The notes beneath the pieces are model-generated. The model had not been told where the DNA came from. It searched no databases and saw only the letters and a list, made by a program, of their open reading frames with translations. Positions 32,902 to 45,258 of a stretch of DNA of 64,000 nucleotides are shown piece by piece; positions within the stretch are counted from its first letter, which is position 1; each line of letters starts with the position of its first letter. The stretch lies in the NCBI GenBank assembly GCA_963675135.1, contig OY776129.1:59831028-59895027 (forward strand). Direction: 5' to 3'. A program made the position numbers and the translations under genes. The DNA comes from Galeopsis tetrahit (taxonomy: Eukaryota; Streptophyta; Magnoliopsida; Lamiales; Lamiaceae).

Positions 32902-35076
32902 AACTTACAGGTCCATAACTTGGTCCAAAGAAAGAGTGATGACGTAAGGTTGCATTAGGGCATTTGTCATTTCTCATAAGTTTTTTCTTACAATTTACAG
33001 TACAAATAATGATGATAATATTTGCAAAAAAAAAAAAGATGATAATAATAATAATAATTCAAATTGATGGAATTGAGGGGAGGGGAGGGGAGGGGACCAT
33101 TACAAGAAGATTGTGCCAGTTTTGTGATCAAAGTCTAAGCTGTGTAGGCCCAAATATGAAATTTCGAGGATAACGGAAAGAATTATAGCCCAAATGCTTT
33201 GGTCCCCTTGTGGAAGAAATATCCTTAAAGCAGCAGCAGCCTACCACTCTACGCCTTTGGTTTTTTGCCTTTGTCTTTCTTGTACCTATTATTACACTAC
33301 TCTAGTCTCTAGAGTATTATCATCGATGCAGACCAAAATATCCGTTTTTCAGACTTTATCTTCTCCAGGTGTTCCGATCCAAACTCAATCAAATGAATCT
33401 GCAAAAGCAACGCCGGAGAGGACCCCGCTGCGAGGACTCCGATACTTAAGCCAGTTATCATATAATATGTGGAGAAGATATGGATAACTCAAAATATATA
33501 TAAGAAAAAATTGTCACTTCCCTTAAAAAGAAGTTATGCATTTATAAACTCTCATACCTGGGCTATTTTGGTAATTTTGGGTGCTTAGGGCACCTTTGGA
33601 CCTTTTATAATGGAGTATTAAGTTTACGATAACTTATTTATTTGGACCTATACGACTTATAATAATATATTCGATTGCGAATTATTCCCTTGTCTTTGTG
33701 AGAATTTTATTGAAATACTACTCTTAATTTCTCTTCACTGACACAATTAAGCTGTTACATCATTCTACGTCAATTATTTCAAGTAAAGTTTAGTCAAGCG
33801 AATTCGTCATCAAGGTAAAAACAATGTATCGAAAATCTTCATGGTTGTAGATGGGTTCAAAATTTCAATTGTATGAACAAGAAGCTAGCGGTGCACCAAT
33901 TAGGATCGAATAACAAACATCAAATGAATTAAGAAATTGCAAAAGAACATTTTAACTATCCTCTCAAAATATCACAATTTTACATTAAATATCATTATTT
34001 TATTTACATTGAAAAATAATTTGATTACTTATAAAGTTAATTTTTAAATACCCTACTCTTGTTTTTCATAATACTAATAAATAATTCATATATTAAAACT
34101 TTAGACAAAAAATTCCAAGTATATTGCAATCTTTCTTTCGGAGGTCAGAACTGTGTTCGCAGTTAAATTGCTGGATTTTCAGAACTACAAAGAGCCAAGT
34201 ACTTGGTTATATATATATATACATAAGCATGAAATAATATGGGGAATTTAAATAAATTACATGTCACATCTGTATCCACTCATTTTTTTCCGTTAAATTA
34301 AAATTGAGTGTCTTATGACCTTATCAATTTGCTCAAATATTACATCACAAGAAGAACGAAAACTAACAAAAACTATTAGCAACTGTTCACAATTAATAAA
34401 GTTTCTTATAAAGATCTCAATCGTGCAATATTTAGTTAAATATTCTTGAACATGTTCATTCAGCTGAATATCCTATTCTTAATTTGTCGAATTTTTACCC
34501 CGCGTTTTATTTCATTAATACACATTAATAATGTTTACAATATACGGAGTAATAAATATCTAAATATATGCATCAATAAAACAGAATGTAAAATGAAATA
34601 GAATAAATATAAAATTTCTATATAATGAAAAGATAGGACCCAAAAGAAAATACCTTTAAATTTGGAGATACCTAAGATATTAAGTTAAAAAATAGAGTTA
34701 CAATTTTAGTAGTTAAAATTTTTTTGAGACAATTTTTTTTTTTTTGAAAACTTAAGACAATTTTTTTTTTTTAACAAAGGAAAAAAATATATTATAAATT
34801 TCTTAATTTGAGGGTACAATTGTACAAATGTATACATAGATCCGCCTCTACATGTAAGTATACGTGATCTCTGTTATTAAAATGGAATAGAAAATTCGAG
34901 TGTACCCTAAATTAAATGAGAAAGGTATTGCGTGAAATTGTTTTACGTTGAAACGAAATATAATTTGAACATGTTAATTTAACATTTTAAAACAAATGAA
35001 TTTTAATTTGTAAACAACATAAAATTAATTGATTGAATATATATGTGGCATTTGACTTCAATCCTAAGTAATTATG
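32902..35076. other. Intergenic DNA with G-run and unassigned short frame
   Basis: A frame at 33194-33487 (start possibly 33325, MQTKISVFQTLSSPG) has no recognised domain and may be chance. Four GGGG runs lie at 33077-33095. The rest is AT-rich with poly-T tracts near 34730 and 34760. No genes are supported. Confidence 0.4.
33077..33095 (+). repeat. Potential G-quadruplex (GGGGA repeats)
   Basis: Four runs of four G separated by single A, the compact pattern able to form an intramolecular G-quadruplex. It stands alone in AT-rich DNA. Confidence 0.6.
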
Positions 35077-35088
35077 TCCAATAATTAC

Positions 35089-35966
35089 TTTTTTTTTTTT
35101 TTTTTTTTTTTAAGATAGTAGAATTACAATAGGAGTTAAGTTACATATCACTTGCCCTCACCTATTCAAACAGCAAATTCTACCAAAAGATCACAAATTA
35201 CAGACTCAATCGTGAGAGGGTGGAAGGATCAACGATCAACGAGCATATATACCTTGAGACTCCGCGGTCTAAGAAGATAGCAACGACCGTGCTACAAACG
35301 TCTCAAACCTCATAAGTACGGACCCAAGGCCTACCAGCTCCAACAGGCACAACAAAGTGCCACCATGGGAAAACCCGAAAACGGGAAGAAAACCCATCAA
35401 AACAGGGAAGAAAACAAACCAGCGGGGAAAGGAAAAATACCGACAGCGGGTAAAGGGAAATACCGAAAGCAGAAAATAACGGCATAGGAAGAAAAAAAAA
35501 AACGATCCTAAAAACACCAGATCTAAACTAAGAAGCATACTAAAATAACATGCAGAAAGGAAAAAACGAAAATAAAATGGGATCAGACGGATGACTCACC
35601 CGATCGGTCACCGGTCACCGTGGCTCCGACGGGGAGATTCACCCATTGATCCCAACTAAATCCCTACAAAAGATCCATTCGCCTAATAGAAAATCGGTGT
35701 AGCGGCGCTACAGGCGGCGACTCTGCAGGCGGTGTTGCAAGCGGCGTGACGACGGGCGGCGGTGTTGCAAGCAGATTTCTTTAATTTATTTTGGAGAAGA
35801 TAGAGAAGAGGAGTGCGTTGTAGGCGGCGGATTGAAGGCGGTGATTTTGATTGCAGGCAGTGATTGATAAGCTTACAATGGAAACTAAATTAATTAAGAG
35901 AGAGAAGCTCTCAAATTGTAGAGTGAAGCTAGAGAATCTTTGAGAGAGTTATAATATTTTTTAATT
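35089..35966 (-). mobile_element. Retroposed LINE-like copy with poly(A) and TSD
   Basis: The 12-bp direct repeat tccaataattac flanks the block (35077-35088, 35967-35978). On the minus strand the copy ends in a long poly(A) (poly-T at 35089-35112). The 5' part is leader-like: CT-rich, then CCGCC-rich repeats (35690-35850). The frame at 35269-35538 has no known domain. I infer an internally deleted LINE or a retroposed transcript; no reverse transcriptase is seen. Confidence 0.65.
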
Positions 35967-35978
35967 TCCAATAATTAC

Positions 35979-36458
35979 CTTTAACTTATCTAAGTTCTAG
36001 ATAAGTGTTCTCAAACAATTTTTGAGGATAAGGCTTGCTATTGGTAATGGTAGCTAGGGTCCACATAAGTAAAAAAAATTACAGAGGGATACTCTGGTGA
36101 AACTATTTTACGTCAACTAAATAAAAACTCATCAATAATCAATTATAAATAAATGTGAAAATATGTTAATACATTTGGATGGGAAAATGCATCACTTCCA
36201 TAAAAACAAATAAAAAAGTTATAAGGATATTAGTTTGGCCCCAACCCGCTCTAATATGTCCTAATGCGCATAGTTGACTTTGACTTGCCGTGCCTTGTCC
36301 GCTGCTTCGCAGCACTATCACTCAGGTGAGGTCCCATGACCTTTTAGACTCGATTTTCATATTAAAATTTATAACATGTATAATAAATAATGATGCGGAC
36401 AAAAATATACATTGTCACTCTTCCCTTTGAATTAGAGATGCTAAAAAATTAAAATCAC
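35979..36458. other. Intergenic spacer
   Basis: AT-rich DNA; no coding sequence or paired repeats seen. Confidence 0.4.
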
Positions 36459-36461
36459 TAA

Positions 36462-36674
36462 GGCTGCGTTTGGATGAGGGGATTTCAAATGGAATGATTT
36501 AAAAATTGATGGATTTCAAATGACATGGTTTTAGTGAGGATTTAAAATCCTCTCAATTTTAACTAAAAATAGATACTAAATATTTGAAATCCATTCATTT
36601 AATCCAAACAAGTGGAGTGGATTTAGATTATAGATTTAAAATCCACACCTAAATCCCTCCGTCCAAACACAACC
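36462..36674. mobile_element. Tourist-like (PIF/Harbinger) MITE
   Basis: The ends GGCTGCGTTTGGATGAGGGG and, reversed, GGTTGTGTTTGGACGGAGGG form the inverted repeat, and taa flanks both sides. The interior repeats the aaatccattcatt theme. A diverged relative lies at 38152-38410. Confidence 0.75.
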
Positions 36675-36677
36675 TAA

Positions 36678-37491
36678 ATAGATAGTTAGGCGAAATCCGC
36701 TGTTCAAAGCTCAAACTAAAATTGAGAGAAAATCGGTTCAATTTCTTATACTAGCTACGGTTAAATTTCTATTCTAATTTTCAAAAATTGAAACTAGTGA
36801 TTTCAAATAGTTGAATGCTCCTACTTTATATTGGGTGGACTAGTTATTCAAGTACCCACTCCAATCTCCATCCTATTTGCATCTCTAATTAAAACGAAAA
36901 AGAAGAATTATCTAGGGTTAATTAAAGTTTAATCCTGGGCATTCTTGGAACTTCCTGATCAAAGTACTAAAGTAGGTATGAGTGGTTTTTTAAAAAATTA
37001 TATGAAAAGATAAATCGAAAGGATTAAGTTGTGTGACAAATGCTAGTAATTAAATTTTATGGACATATTGCCCATGCAAAAGTGATGCAACCCTAATATC
37101 AACACTATTAATATTGAACAGTCTTATCTGGTCCCATTGACTTTAAAATCCATACTCTCGCTTTATCCATTTTTAATTCTTAAAGGTGCGTAGAGTTATA
37201 AAATACCCAAAACAACCCTATTAATCAGGATTTTATATTTTTAATTATACATATGAGAGTTGTGTAAATGAATTTTGTATTATGCGTTGAATCTTAAAAA
37301 ATGTGCATCGAGTACCGAGTAACTTTTGTAAATGTGTATATTCAATTTGTAACGACCCTATCTCCTCTTTAACCCAACATATGAGCTCTATTCTCACGTC
37401 TCGGAGGGTATGATTTCAATATGATGTTTTGACATTTTAAAAGAGATAGAATATTTATTGTGTTAGTTCGTGACAGTCTCACACAAAATTT
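36678..37491. other. Intergenic spacer
   Basis: AT-rich DNA without a supported gene or repeat structure. Confidence 0.4.
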
Positions 37492-37730
37492 TACTCCCTC
37501 TGTCCACCAAAAAGTGTGCTCACTTTTTTTATATATGGTTTTAAAAAATTCATATTTTAATTATAAAGAATATATTTATGATAATGAGTAAAGAATATAT
37601 TTGGTAGATACTCAATCTTGTTAGTAAAGTAGAAAAATTATTCAAAAGTGAATTATTTAAATGGAATAAGCATATTTTTTGTAAACCCAAAAAAAGAAAT
37701 GAGTACACTTTTGGTGGACGGTGGGGGATA
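37492..37730. mobile_element. Stowaway-like MITE
   Basis: The ends ctccctctgtccaccaaaaa and, reversed, tcccccaccgtccaccaaaa, plus inner gtgctcact/gagtacac motifs, form the inverted repeat; TA flanks both. The same subfamily forms the outer element at 57565-59023. Confidence 0.72.
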
Positions 37731-37885
37731 TTATTATATACTTATGTTTTGCTTGTTAGCGATTAGTAAGTTCAATTACGTCCACTTCAACAATAAAATT
37801 AATGAATTGCTTTAATAAAATGTAAGAATGAATATTTAAATGCGTATGAGTTTTTGAGAGATTTCTTACTCTTCGAATTTTTCTA

Positions 37886-38141
37886 TGGGTTGATTTGCTA
37901 TGGAGTCGAGTGCATGTTGTGCACCCTAGTCCATGTTGCACTTTTCAGTTTACTGACTTACACTTTTGGTAAATGGTGTTGCATTTTTCAATTATTAAAC
38001 TGTATAATACGGAGTAATATTTTTAGTCATAGTGACTTACACTTTTTAGTAATATTGTGTTGTACTTTTCAGTTTAATAACATACACTTTTCTTTATACT
38101 AGGGTGCACAACATGCACTCGAGTGCATACTAGACTTTACC
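37886..38141. mobile_element. Hairpin MITE with 8-bp TSD, older copy
   Basis: tttttcta flanks both ends (37878-37885, 38142-38149). Both ends carry actcgagtgcat-like DNA and tgcaccctagt, and the arms contain gcacttttcag and gacttacactttt. Sequence between the arms is diverged. It belongs with the element at 43072-43320. Confidence 0.7.
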
Positions 38142-38151
38142 TTTTTCTATA

Positions 38152-38410
38152 GCCTTGTTTGAATTATGGCTCCATTTGAATGGAAAAATTTGATCTATAA
38201 ATTTTAAATTAATTATTCAAATCCGCTCCACTTGTTTGAATTATGAATGGATTTCAAATATTTAGATATTTGCTCACACGCTTTTTAGTTAAAATTGAAA
38301 GAATTTTAAATTTTCACTAAAAACATAAACATGTTTTAAAATTCATTTATTTTAAAATCCTTTCATTTGTAATACCTTTTCAAATCAAATCCCATTATCC
38401 AAACACAAGC
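38152..38410. mobile_element. Tourist-like MITE relic
   Basis: Inverted ends GCCTTGTTTGAATTATGG and, reversed, GCTTGTGTTTGGATAATGGG, with internal aaatccattc/gaatggattt motifs like those at 36462. The flanking duplication is short or decayed. Confidence 0.55.
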
Positions 38411-38521
38411 TTAGTGATTTCTGGTGACCACGAATAGTCCACAGTTTTTTCCTTCGTTTCAAGGGTTTCATGCTTCATCGATCATATCGTGTTTAGATTA
38501 TTTACTTTACGCATTTCATTA

Positions 38522-38759
38522 TACTACCTCTATCCAGTTAAATTTTGTTCACTTCATTTTATACATATTTTTTAAAAAAATAATATTTTAACTATAAAAA
38601 ATATATATAGAATAACGAGTAAAGAATATTGTTGGTACATGCTTAATCTTATTAATAAAGTAAAAAAATATTTAAAAATTAATTATTTAAATGAAATAAA
38701 CATATATTTTGTGAACCCAAAAATTGATCTGAGTAAAATTTTATAGGATGAATGGAGTA
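38522..38759. mobile_element. Diverged Stowaway-like MITE
   Basis: TA-flanked ends ctacctctatccagttaaa and, reversed, ctccattcatcctataaaa, with inner ttcact/agtaaaat inverted motifs and an interior like that of 37492-37730 (aataacgagtaaagaat). Confidence 0.55.
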
Positions 38760-39256
38760 TGAAGTTTAGATTTTTTTTACTTTATCTCACATTTAATTAA
38801 TTGCTTGCTTATAACACTATTATCATTGACATTTACGTCTATTGTTACCGTACATTATTTAGTCGCCACTCGTACTAATTAACATCCATTGGTATTTAAT
38901 TTAAATTTATTTGTTAATGTCCCAAACCAAAAGTGACGAAACTGAAAACAAATTTTGACATAAACAAACACTTATGTCGAATGCAAATCTTCAATTAATC
39001 AAGATATAAATTAAGAATACACCCCCTATGAACCGATTTGACTCGTGAATTGTATAGCAACACCATGTTATTAAAGTCGTAAGTATATCACATCAAAATA
39101 ATGACTTGATCACCACATATTCATGATACCCCGTATATAACTAAAAGCATGAAGAATAAATGAATGATCAAATTGAGACAATACACTGAAAAAACAAAAA
39201 TTCCTTGTACTTTGCTACAAGGCGCCGTCATTGCTAACATGAGCCTCCCCACCACC

Positions 39257-39286
39257 CATTGGCCATGGGCTGATTCCCTTTATAAA
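39257..39286 (+). promoter_or_regulatory. CCAAT-type box and TATA box of WD40 gene
   Basis: TATAAA at 39281-39286 lies 58 bp before the ATG at 39344, and an inverted CCAAT (attgg) lies at 39258-39262. This spacing leaves a leader of about 30 nt and argues that translation starts at 39344 rather than at the in-frame ATG at 39164, which lies upstream of the TATA box. Confidence 0.6.
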
Positions 39287-39343
39287 CGCGTTCGTTATTC
39301 ACGCTTTTCACCAAACTCACATTCTCTCTCTACAGCCAAAAAA

Positions 39344-40609
39344 ATGGGGAGATTTCTGCCATGTTCTCCCAATTTCCATTCAAAAAAACACGAAGAATCC
39401 AATCATTCTCAAACCAGTAATCTCAATTCTGATTCAACATCTTCTCATCACTCAACGCTTACTTCACAACAAAGTCTACCTTCCGTACCTTCCCTTACAC
39501 CACAATATTCCCAATCCTTCGAACAACCCGCCACCGCCGCCGCAGACAGCTTCAGCTGCTTAGCCACACTCAAGGGCCACACATCCTACGTATTCTCCAT
39601 CGCTCTAGCCGGAAAATACCTCTACACCGGCGCTTCCAACGGCGAAATCCGCGTATGGGATCGTAACCCTTCTTCATCGTATAACGACACCGTTTCGGAA
39701 AATTACGGCGGCGCTGTGAAATCAATTATCGTTTTAGATGACAAGCTCTTCACGGGGCACAGCAATCACAAAATCCGAGTATGGAAGATCGATAATACCT
39801 CGATGAATTACCCGAAGCACAAGGTAATTACAACTTTGCCCACTGTAAACGACCGGTGCATGCGACTTTTCTCGGCGAAAAACTACGTCGAAGTCCGGCG
39901 TCACAAGCGGTGCACGTGGGTACACCACATGGACACAATTTCATCTCTCGCTCTATCAAACGACGCCGCTTTGCTCTATTCAGTCTCCTGGGATAGATCG
40001 CTCAAGGTCTGGAAAACTTCCGATTTCAAATGCGTTGAATCGGTGCAAAACGCGCACGACGACGCCGTAAACGACGTCGTCGTCTCCGTCGATGGACACG
40101 TTTACACTGCCTCTGCGGATAAATTAATTAAAGTGTGGAGAAAAGGCCAAGGAGAGAAGAAACATTCACTCGTTTCGACATTGGAGAAGCATAGATCTGC
40201 AGTGAATGCGTTGGCTTTAAGCGGTGACGGGGACATTCTGTACTCTGGCGCCTGTGACAGATCGATTATAGTGTGGAAAAAGGACGGCGGCGCCGCCCAT
40301 ATGGCGGTGGCGGGAGCATTGCGAGGGCATAAGAAATCTATCCTGTGTTTGGCTGTGGTGTCGGATTTATTGTGCAGTGGATCGGCTGATAAAACTGTGA
40401 GAATTTGGAGGAGAGGGTGTGGAGATAGCTATTCTTGCCTGGCAGTTTTTGAAGGGCATAACAGTCCAGTGAAATGTTTGACGGCAGCTTTTGATACTAA
40501 TCATAATACTTATAAGAAAAATAAGAATGGATTAACAAATTCATATTTGGTTTACAGTGGTGGTTTGGATTTTGATATTAAAGTTTGGCAAATTTTTGTT
40601 CCTTCATGA
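39344..40609 (+). CDS. JINGUBANG-like seven-bladed WD40 protein
   Basis: Intronless, 421 residues from ATG 39344. The N-terminus (about 1-75) is a serine-rich disordered segment ending in the SSHHSTLTSQQSLPSVPSL pattern typical of plant JINGUBANG-like proteins. Seven WD40 repeats follow, recognisable by their ends: EIRVWD, KIRVWK, SLKVWK, LIKVWR, SIIVWK, TVRIWR and DIKVWQ, with GH or H dipeptides at the blade starts. They form one beta-propeller that serves as a protein-binding scaffold. JINGUBANG itself is known to restrain pollen germination by lowering jasmonate synthesis; which member of this multigene family this is cannot be decided here. Coding DNA is GC-richer than its flanks, and no lesions are seen. 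Confidence 0.88.
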   Translation: MGRFLPCSPNFHSKKHEESNHSQTSNLNSDSTSSHHSTLTSQQSLPSVPSLTPQYSQSFEQPATAAADSFSCLATLKGHTSYVFSIALAGKYLYTGASNGEIRVWDRNPSSSYNDTVSENYGGAVKSIIVLDDKLFTGHSNHKIRVWKIDNTSMNYPKHKVITTLPTVNDRCMRLFSAKNYVEVRRHKRCTWVHHMDTISSLALSNDAALLYSVSWDRSLKVWKTSDFKCVESVQNAHDDAVNDVVVSVDGHVYTASADKLIKVWRKGQGEKKHSLVSTLEKHRSAVNALALSGDGDILYSGACDRSIIVWKKDGGAAHMAVAGALRGHKKSILCLAVVSDLLCSGSADKTVRIWRRGCGDSYSCLAVFEGHNSPVKCLTAAFDTNHNTYKKNKNGLTNSYLVYSGGLDFDIKVWQIFVPS

Positions 40610-43063
40610 TATACAGAGTATTTATTTTGCTGGACAAAATTTCTTGTAAATAGGGAGAACATTTCACTCTTTTCAGAGTTTTTTTTTTTTTTTTTTGAAT
40701 TATTGACTCAATTTTAGAGGTGTGAGTTATGGGTTTGTGATTTTCCTATCAATATATGATCAATATCAATGAATTTTACTATTCTTGTAAGTTCTTGAAA
40801 TTATTTTCGGTTTATGTTTATGAAACCTAGACAGATCAACAAACTTTTTTTTTTTGACGGAATCAACATACATTATGTTAGATGGACTATAAGACTATTT
40901 ATATTGAAGTAATACTTGTATTAATTATTTTATACATAAAATATGTTTAATTGATGTCATTTTTTAAAAAATTCAGATTTTTGTGTTCATATTGAAACTT
41001 TTTTATTTAGAGCCTTGTTTTTTAAATTATTGTTTAATTGATGTGATTTGCTTGGAACACTTGCAACATGTGTAGATGTTTTTTTTTTTTTTTTTTTTTA
41101 TCGAAATACAATTATTGTGTTCAAATTATTAAAATTTGATTGTTTGTATAAGAAAAACATTTGTAGTAGAAGACCGTGACAACTTTTGGTGGAATGGGGG
41201 CTATATTTGATTACTGCCTTTTTAAGTGAAACAATTACATTATCAAGCTTTCTCATGTTATATTAATTAAAGAGAAAATGTATAACAATATCTCAAATTC
41301 ACAGTGAGAAAAGTTATTTACCTAATCCATAAATAACAATAAGTTTTGTTATTAGAAAAAAAACCTTAATAAGACATAAAATTTACGCACCATAATTTTA
41401 TTTAGCACCTATTTGAGATAACATTTATGGAGTATCCATTCGAGAGAAGAAAATTTTCTTTCATTAGAGACAAAACTTCTCCCATTTTTTAAACAAAGCA
41501 TCTACTCCAAATGATATTTTAATCTTATTATAGACGTAACATCTATTCAAAGTAACTTTACTTTTCTTATTCAAGATTAAATTTCTTTTTTTCGAGCCAA
41601 TCTTTTTTCTCTTTTTTAGAGACAAAACTTTCACTCATTTTACACAATTTACAAACATTTAAATCACAAAATCAAATAATAGGTTAAACCCAAAATCAAA
41701 TGAAATGTACGTTAGAACTAGCAAAATTAAACACATACTTTTCCCTAATTTAATATTAATCATAAAAAATTAAACACTGCAAATTCAACTTCATGACCGT
41801 TTAAACTATAAATTACTTGGGTAGAAAACACAATGTGGGTTCTTGAATTTTCAAGATTAATTATTAATAACCTGTCTCAAGGTTTTTTTTTTTCATAAAT
41901 GAATCTCGTTGTGGACCAGAATATCGGGCTTGGGGTCTCCGGGCAAAGTAGAAGGTCCTTTCTTACCTTAGAAGAAAGATGAATTTATATATTTTTTTCA
42001 TAACTAAGAGTATCATATGGTAATTTTGAGTGATTAAGACACTTGACGTACTAATTAGTAATTAGGGCTTCTTTGATATTGGACCTCCAAATAACTTATA
42101 CAGAGTATTTATTTTATTTGCCTATTCGGTACGAGCTCGAATTATACCTTTAAAAGATGATAAATTATTCCTTATCAGATACTCAATAGTTTTTTTTTGT
42201 AAATTTCGAATAAAAATAGACATGTTTCATGAATCACAATCTTTTATTACCATATGTTACTTGCCAACTATGCATATATATATATATTTTTTTAACAAGT
42301 ATGCATAATGTAATTAGTTCTCAAAAAAAAAAAAAAAAAAGGAAAAACTTAATAAAATGTTAAATAAATATGTAAAATAATTCTGTCCCAACAATAATCC
42401 AAACTAGTCAGTGAACTATTATGGTCATGAATAGTTAAATTAAATTCGTCCCTTGGGGGCATCCGACAAATTAATTCCACTTCGTTTCATTGCCTAATTA
42501 AGACTCTTGCATTAAATAAATTAAGCTTATAAAAACTTTAAAGATTTAGTTGAATAAATAAATTAAAGTAGGTTGGCAACTATGCCGACCACCTTTCAAG
42601 TGTACACTTCTATCCCCCACACTCCTCACTTTCTCTTCTCATGTGCACACTATCTATCTTTCGAAATACTATTATACATATATAATTATATATATATGCA
42701 ATACTAATATCATATTGCGTGTATATGTATAGTTGCAAATTAAATTACAACAATTTTGTAAATTTTAATCTTAAACATAAATTTTATTTATTTTTTAATT
42801 CGAATCAACGTGCAAATTCGTTCCTAGCTTGCAATTAAAAGATGTCTAACGAATAATTAATAGTATTAATAGGTTTAGATGGTTTGGATTACAAACAAAT
42901 AATTAATCGTCATTTTTAAATGGGTGCAATTGCAAATCTGGTTGCTGATTCGACTTGTAAGTAAATTTTAGATTAGGATTAAAAAATCAGATTCGATTGT
43001 AATTTAAAAGTTGTGATTTTATCAACAATTAATGGATAAAGAAGTGAAATGTTAAATTAGAAC
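40610..43063. other. Long AT-rich intergenic region
   Basis: Begins with the WD40 gene's 3' untranslated region. It contains poly-T runs (about 40679-40697, 41080-41099), a poly-A run (42322-42340) and an AT dinucleotide run near 42273. No frame or inverted repeat convinced me. Confidence 0.45.
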
Positions 43064-43071
43064 AGAGTATA

Positions 43072-43320
43072 AGGGTTGGTCTACTATGGACTCGAGTGCA
43101 TGTTATGCACCCTAGTCCATGTTACACTTTTCAGTTTTACTGACTTACACTTTTTGGTAAATAGTGTTGCACTTTTCAATTATTAAACTGTATAATAATA
43201 TTTTTAGTAATAATTGAAAAGTGCAACACCATTTATCAAAAAGTGTAAGTCAGTAAAACTGAAAAGTGCAACATGGACTAGGGTGCATAACATGCACTCG
43301 AGTGCATACTAGACTTTACC
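43072..43320. mobile_element. Near-perfect hairpin MITE with 8-bp TSD
   Basis: agagtata flanks both ends exactly (43064-43071, 43321-43328). The arms of about 105 bp are almost identical inverted copies (tgcaccctagtccatgtt, gcacttttca, gacttacactttttg), meeting at a short AT loop near 43195. The whole element is therefore one hairpin. The 8-bp duplication suggests hAT transposase. Confidence 0.82.
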
Positions 43321-43328
43321 AGAGTATA

Positions 43329-44272
43329 ATACATCCTTACCTTTTCTCCATTCCTTTCAAAGCAAAGAAAATCCACTCCCACTCCTTTAATATATAAATA
43401 AATAAATAAATCCCAGTGCTATAATTTTATATTCATCATTTTTATTTTATGAAGTAGATACGTGTAGATGTAACTTTTGGAGGCATGAGACATATTCATT
43501 ACATTTTAATTTTTAAAAATACATTAATTTAAATTAGGATAATTCATCTTTTACTAACCCGTGGGATGCGTGGTGTCGTGTAAACGTGCCACGTTAAAAA
43601 GAAATAGCGGTAGTTAAAAAGTCCACTAATTTTACTTAATTTGATTTACAATTTTCTATTTAAAGTTATTTCGAAGATATTCCTGCCTAATTCAGCATCA
43701 CATTCACATAATTATATTTCTTTATGGCCAAATTGCATCACCAATTGGACCTTATCCAAAAATAATTGATGTCACGCTGATTTTGGATTCACTTTTTATG
43801 GGAAAAAAAATTGAAATTTTATAGGAGAGGAGCAAGTGTACCACTTATAATTCAAAATCATCGTAAAAATCTTGTCAGATTCGAAGGTATAAAAAAAGTT
43901 TAGTCCAAAGCATGCATATTTGAATTGTATACGTGTATGATTGTAATAGTTCACTCTATATTTTAACCAATTTCCAGAATGGAGTAAATTTGAAATAACT
44001 ATATATTATTATGGCTAAATATCTTGGGCGAGGACTATGTCACGAATCTTATTCTGTAAAATAATTTTATAAATCTTAGTGTGGGATGGATGTATAATTG
44101 ATCACATAATATTCTATCAATTAAATTAATTTATGTTCTTAATAATATTGGTTAATAGAGCTTTGTTTCACAGTCTCATGGAGAGGCGATCTTACATAAA
44201 ATCTCAATTGATCATAAACTTTTATGTTTAGTCAAAGACAAAAAAACAGTGTGAGACGATTTCATCGGTGAG
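43329..44272. other. Spacer with diverged GTGAGAC-type MITE
   Basis: From about 44040 the DNA has gtcacgaatcttattctg and gtgagacgatttcat motifs like the MITE at 25137. That relic is interrupted at acggg by the LTR element and seems to resume at 50871. The rest is AT-rich with no gene. Confidence 0.4.
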
Positions 44273-44277
44273 ACGGG

Positions 44278-45258
44278 TGTAACAACAAATTTCGTGAAAT
44301 TAATATAATAACACGAAAATGCAATACAATTTCATTTCTTGTCGGATTAAACCGATAAATTTTGGGGGTTACAATCTCTATTTAATATTCCTCTGATTCT
44401 TCTCTTCGATTTTGACTTTGTCTTGGAAGATTTTGTGGCGTGATCATCGCTTTGATCTTGACCACGATTGAGTTTGAAGGCTCGTAACGTTAATCCAAGG
44501 ACTTGACGTCTTGTTTTGGATTAAACGCCGATTTGGGGAGCTTTTGGACGAACACCTTCGAAGGCGACGAAGAACGCCTTTGAATTTGACTTGAAGAAAC
44601 ACCGAATTGAGGGGCTTAGCACCTTGATCTCGTATCGAACGCTGCTTTTGGCCGCTTTGCACGAAGAACGCCTTTGAAGATCGTTGATGATTCACGAAGA
44701 ACTTCCTTGAAGAAACGTCGGATTGAGGGGCTTAGCACCTTGATCTCGAATCGAACGCCGCTTTTGGCCGCTTTGCACGAAGAACGCCTTTGAAGATCGT
44801 TGATGATCCACGAAGAACACTCTAAATCTCCACAGAGAACTTTAGAGTCTTGAAGCTTCTCGTGTTGTGTCCCAAATGAATGAGGGGAGGACCCTATTTA
44901 TAGGGTGAGGGAGTGAAGACTTTCCCTCTTCAACGTGCCAAGTGGCGCCTTCTTATTGGCTAATACCGATTTGATTGACTTGATTGAGTTAATTTAATTC
45001 TCTTCCATTTTTGAAGAGATGTGATTTGACTTCCTCCATATATGGTAAGTCAAATTTATTCTTACCAATTACGAGTATTTCGATACTCGTATAATTTGAC
45101 CAACTTGTATCGTATATATTAAATATCACTAATTTAACTATTTAATTAGAGAATTAATTTAATTAAATTCCCAAACTTAAAATAGTAAATTAATTTAATT
45201 TAACATATATTTGTCCACATGTCGCTATTTGATTGAGTGCAATTTTAATGTGCTTACA
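44278..45258 (-). repeat. LTR 1 (3' end in element orientation)
   Basis: 981 bp, TG...CA ends. On the minus strand it carries CTATAAATAG (44902-44893), a good TATA box, and a repeated GAAGAACGCCTTTGAA-type segment (about 44665-44683 and 44779-44797 on the plus strand). Confidence 0.88.

Noticed and set aside
33194..33487. Possible small gene, start MQTKIS at 33325
   Set aside because: The N-terminus faintly recalls cohesin acetyltransferase (CTF7/ECO1) starts, but nothing after it fits; too weak to call.
39164..39343. Upstream extension of the WD40 protein
   Set aside because: In frame but upstream of a TATA box at 39281 and unlike the family N-terminus; the start at 39344 fits better.
44444..44695. 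83-codon frame present in all three LTRs
   Set aside because: Sits within LTR repeat units and is a by-product of LTR conservation.
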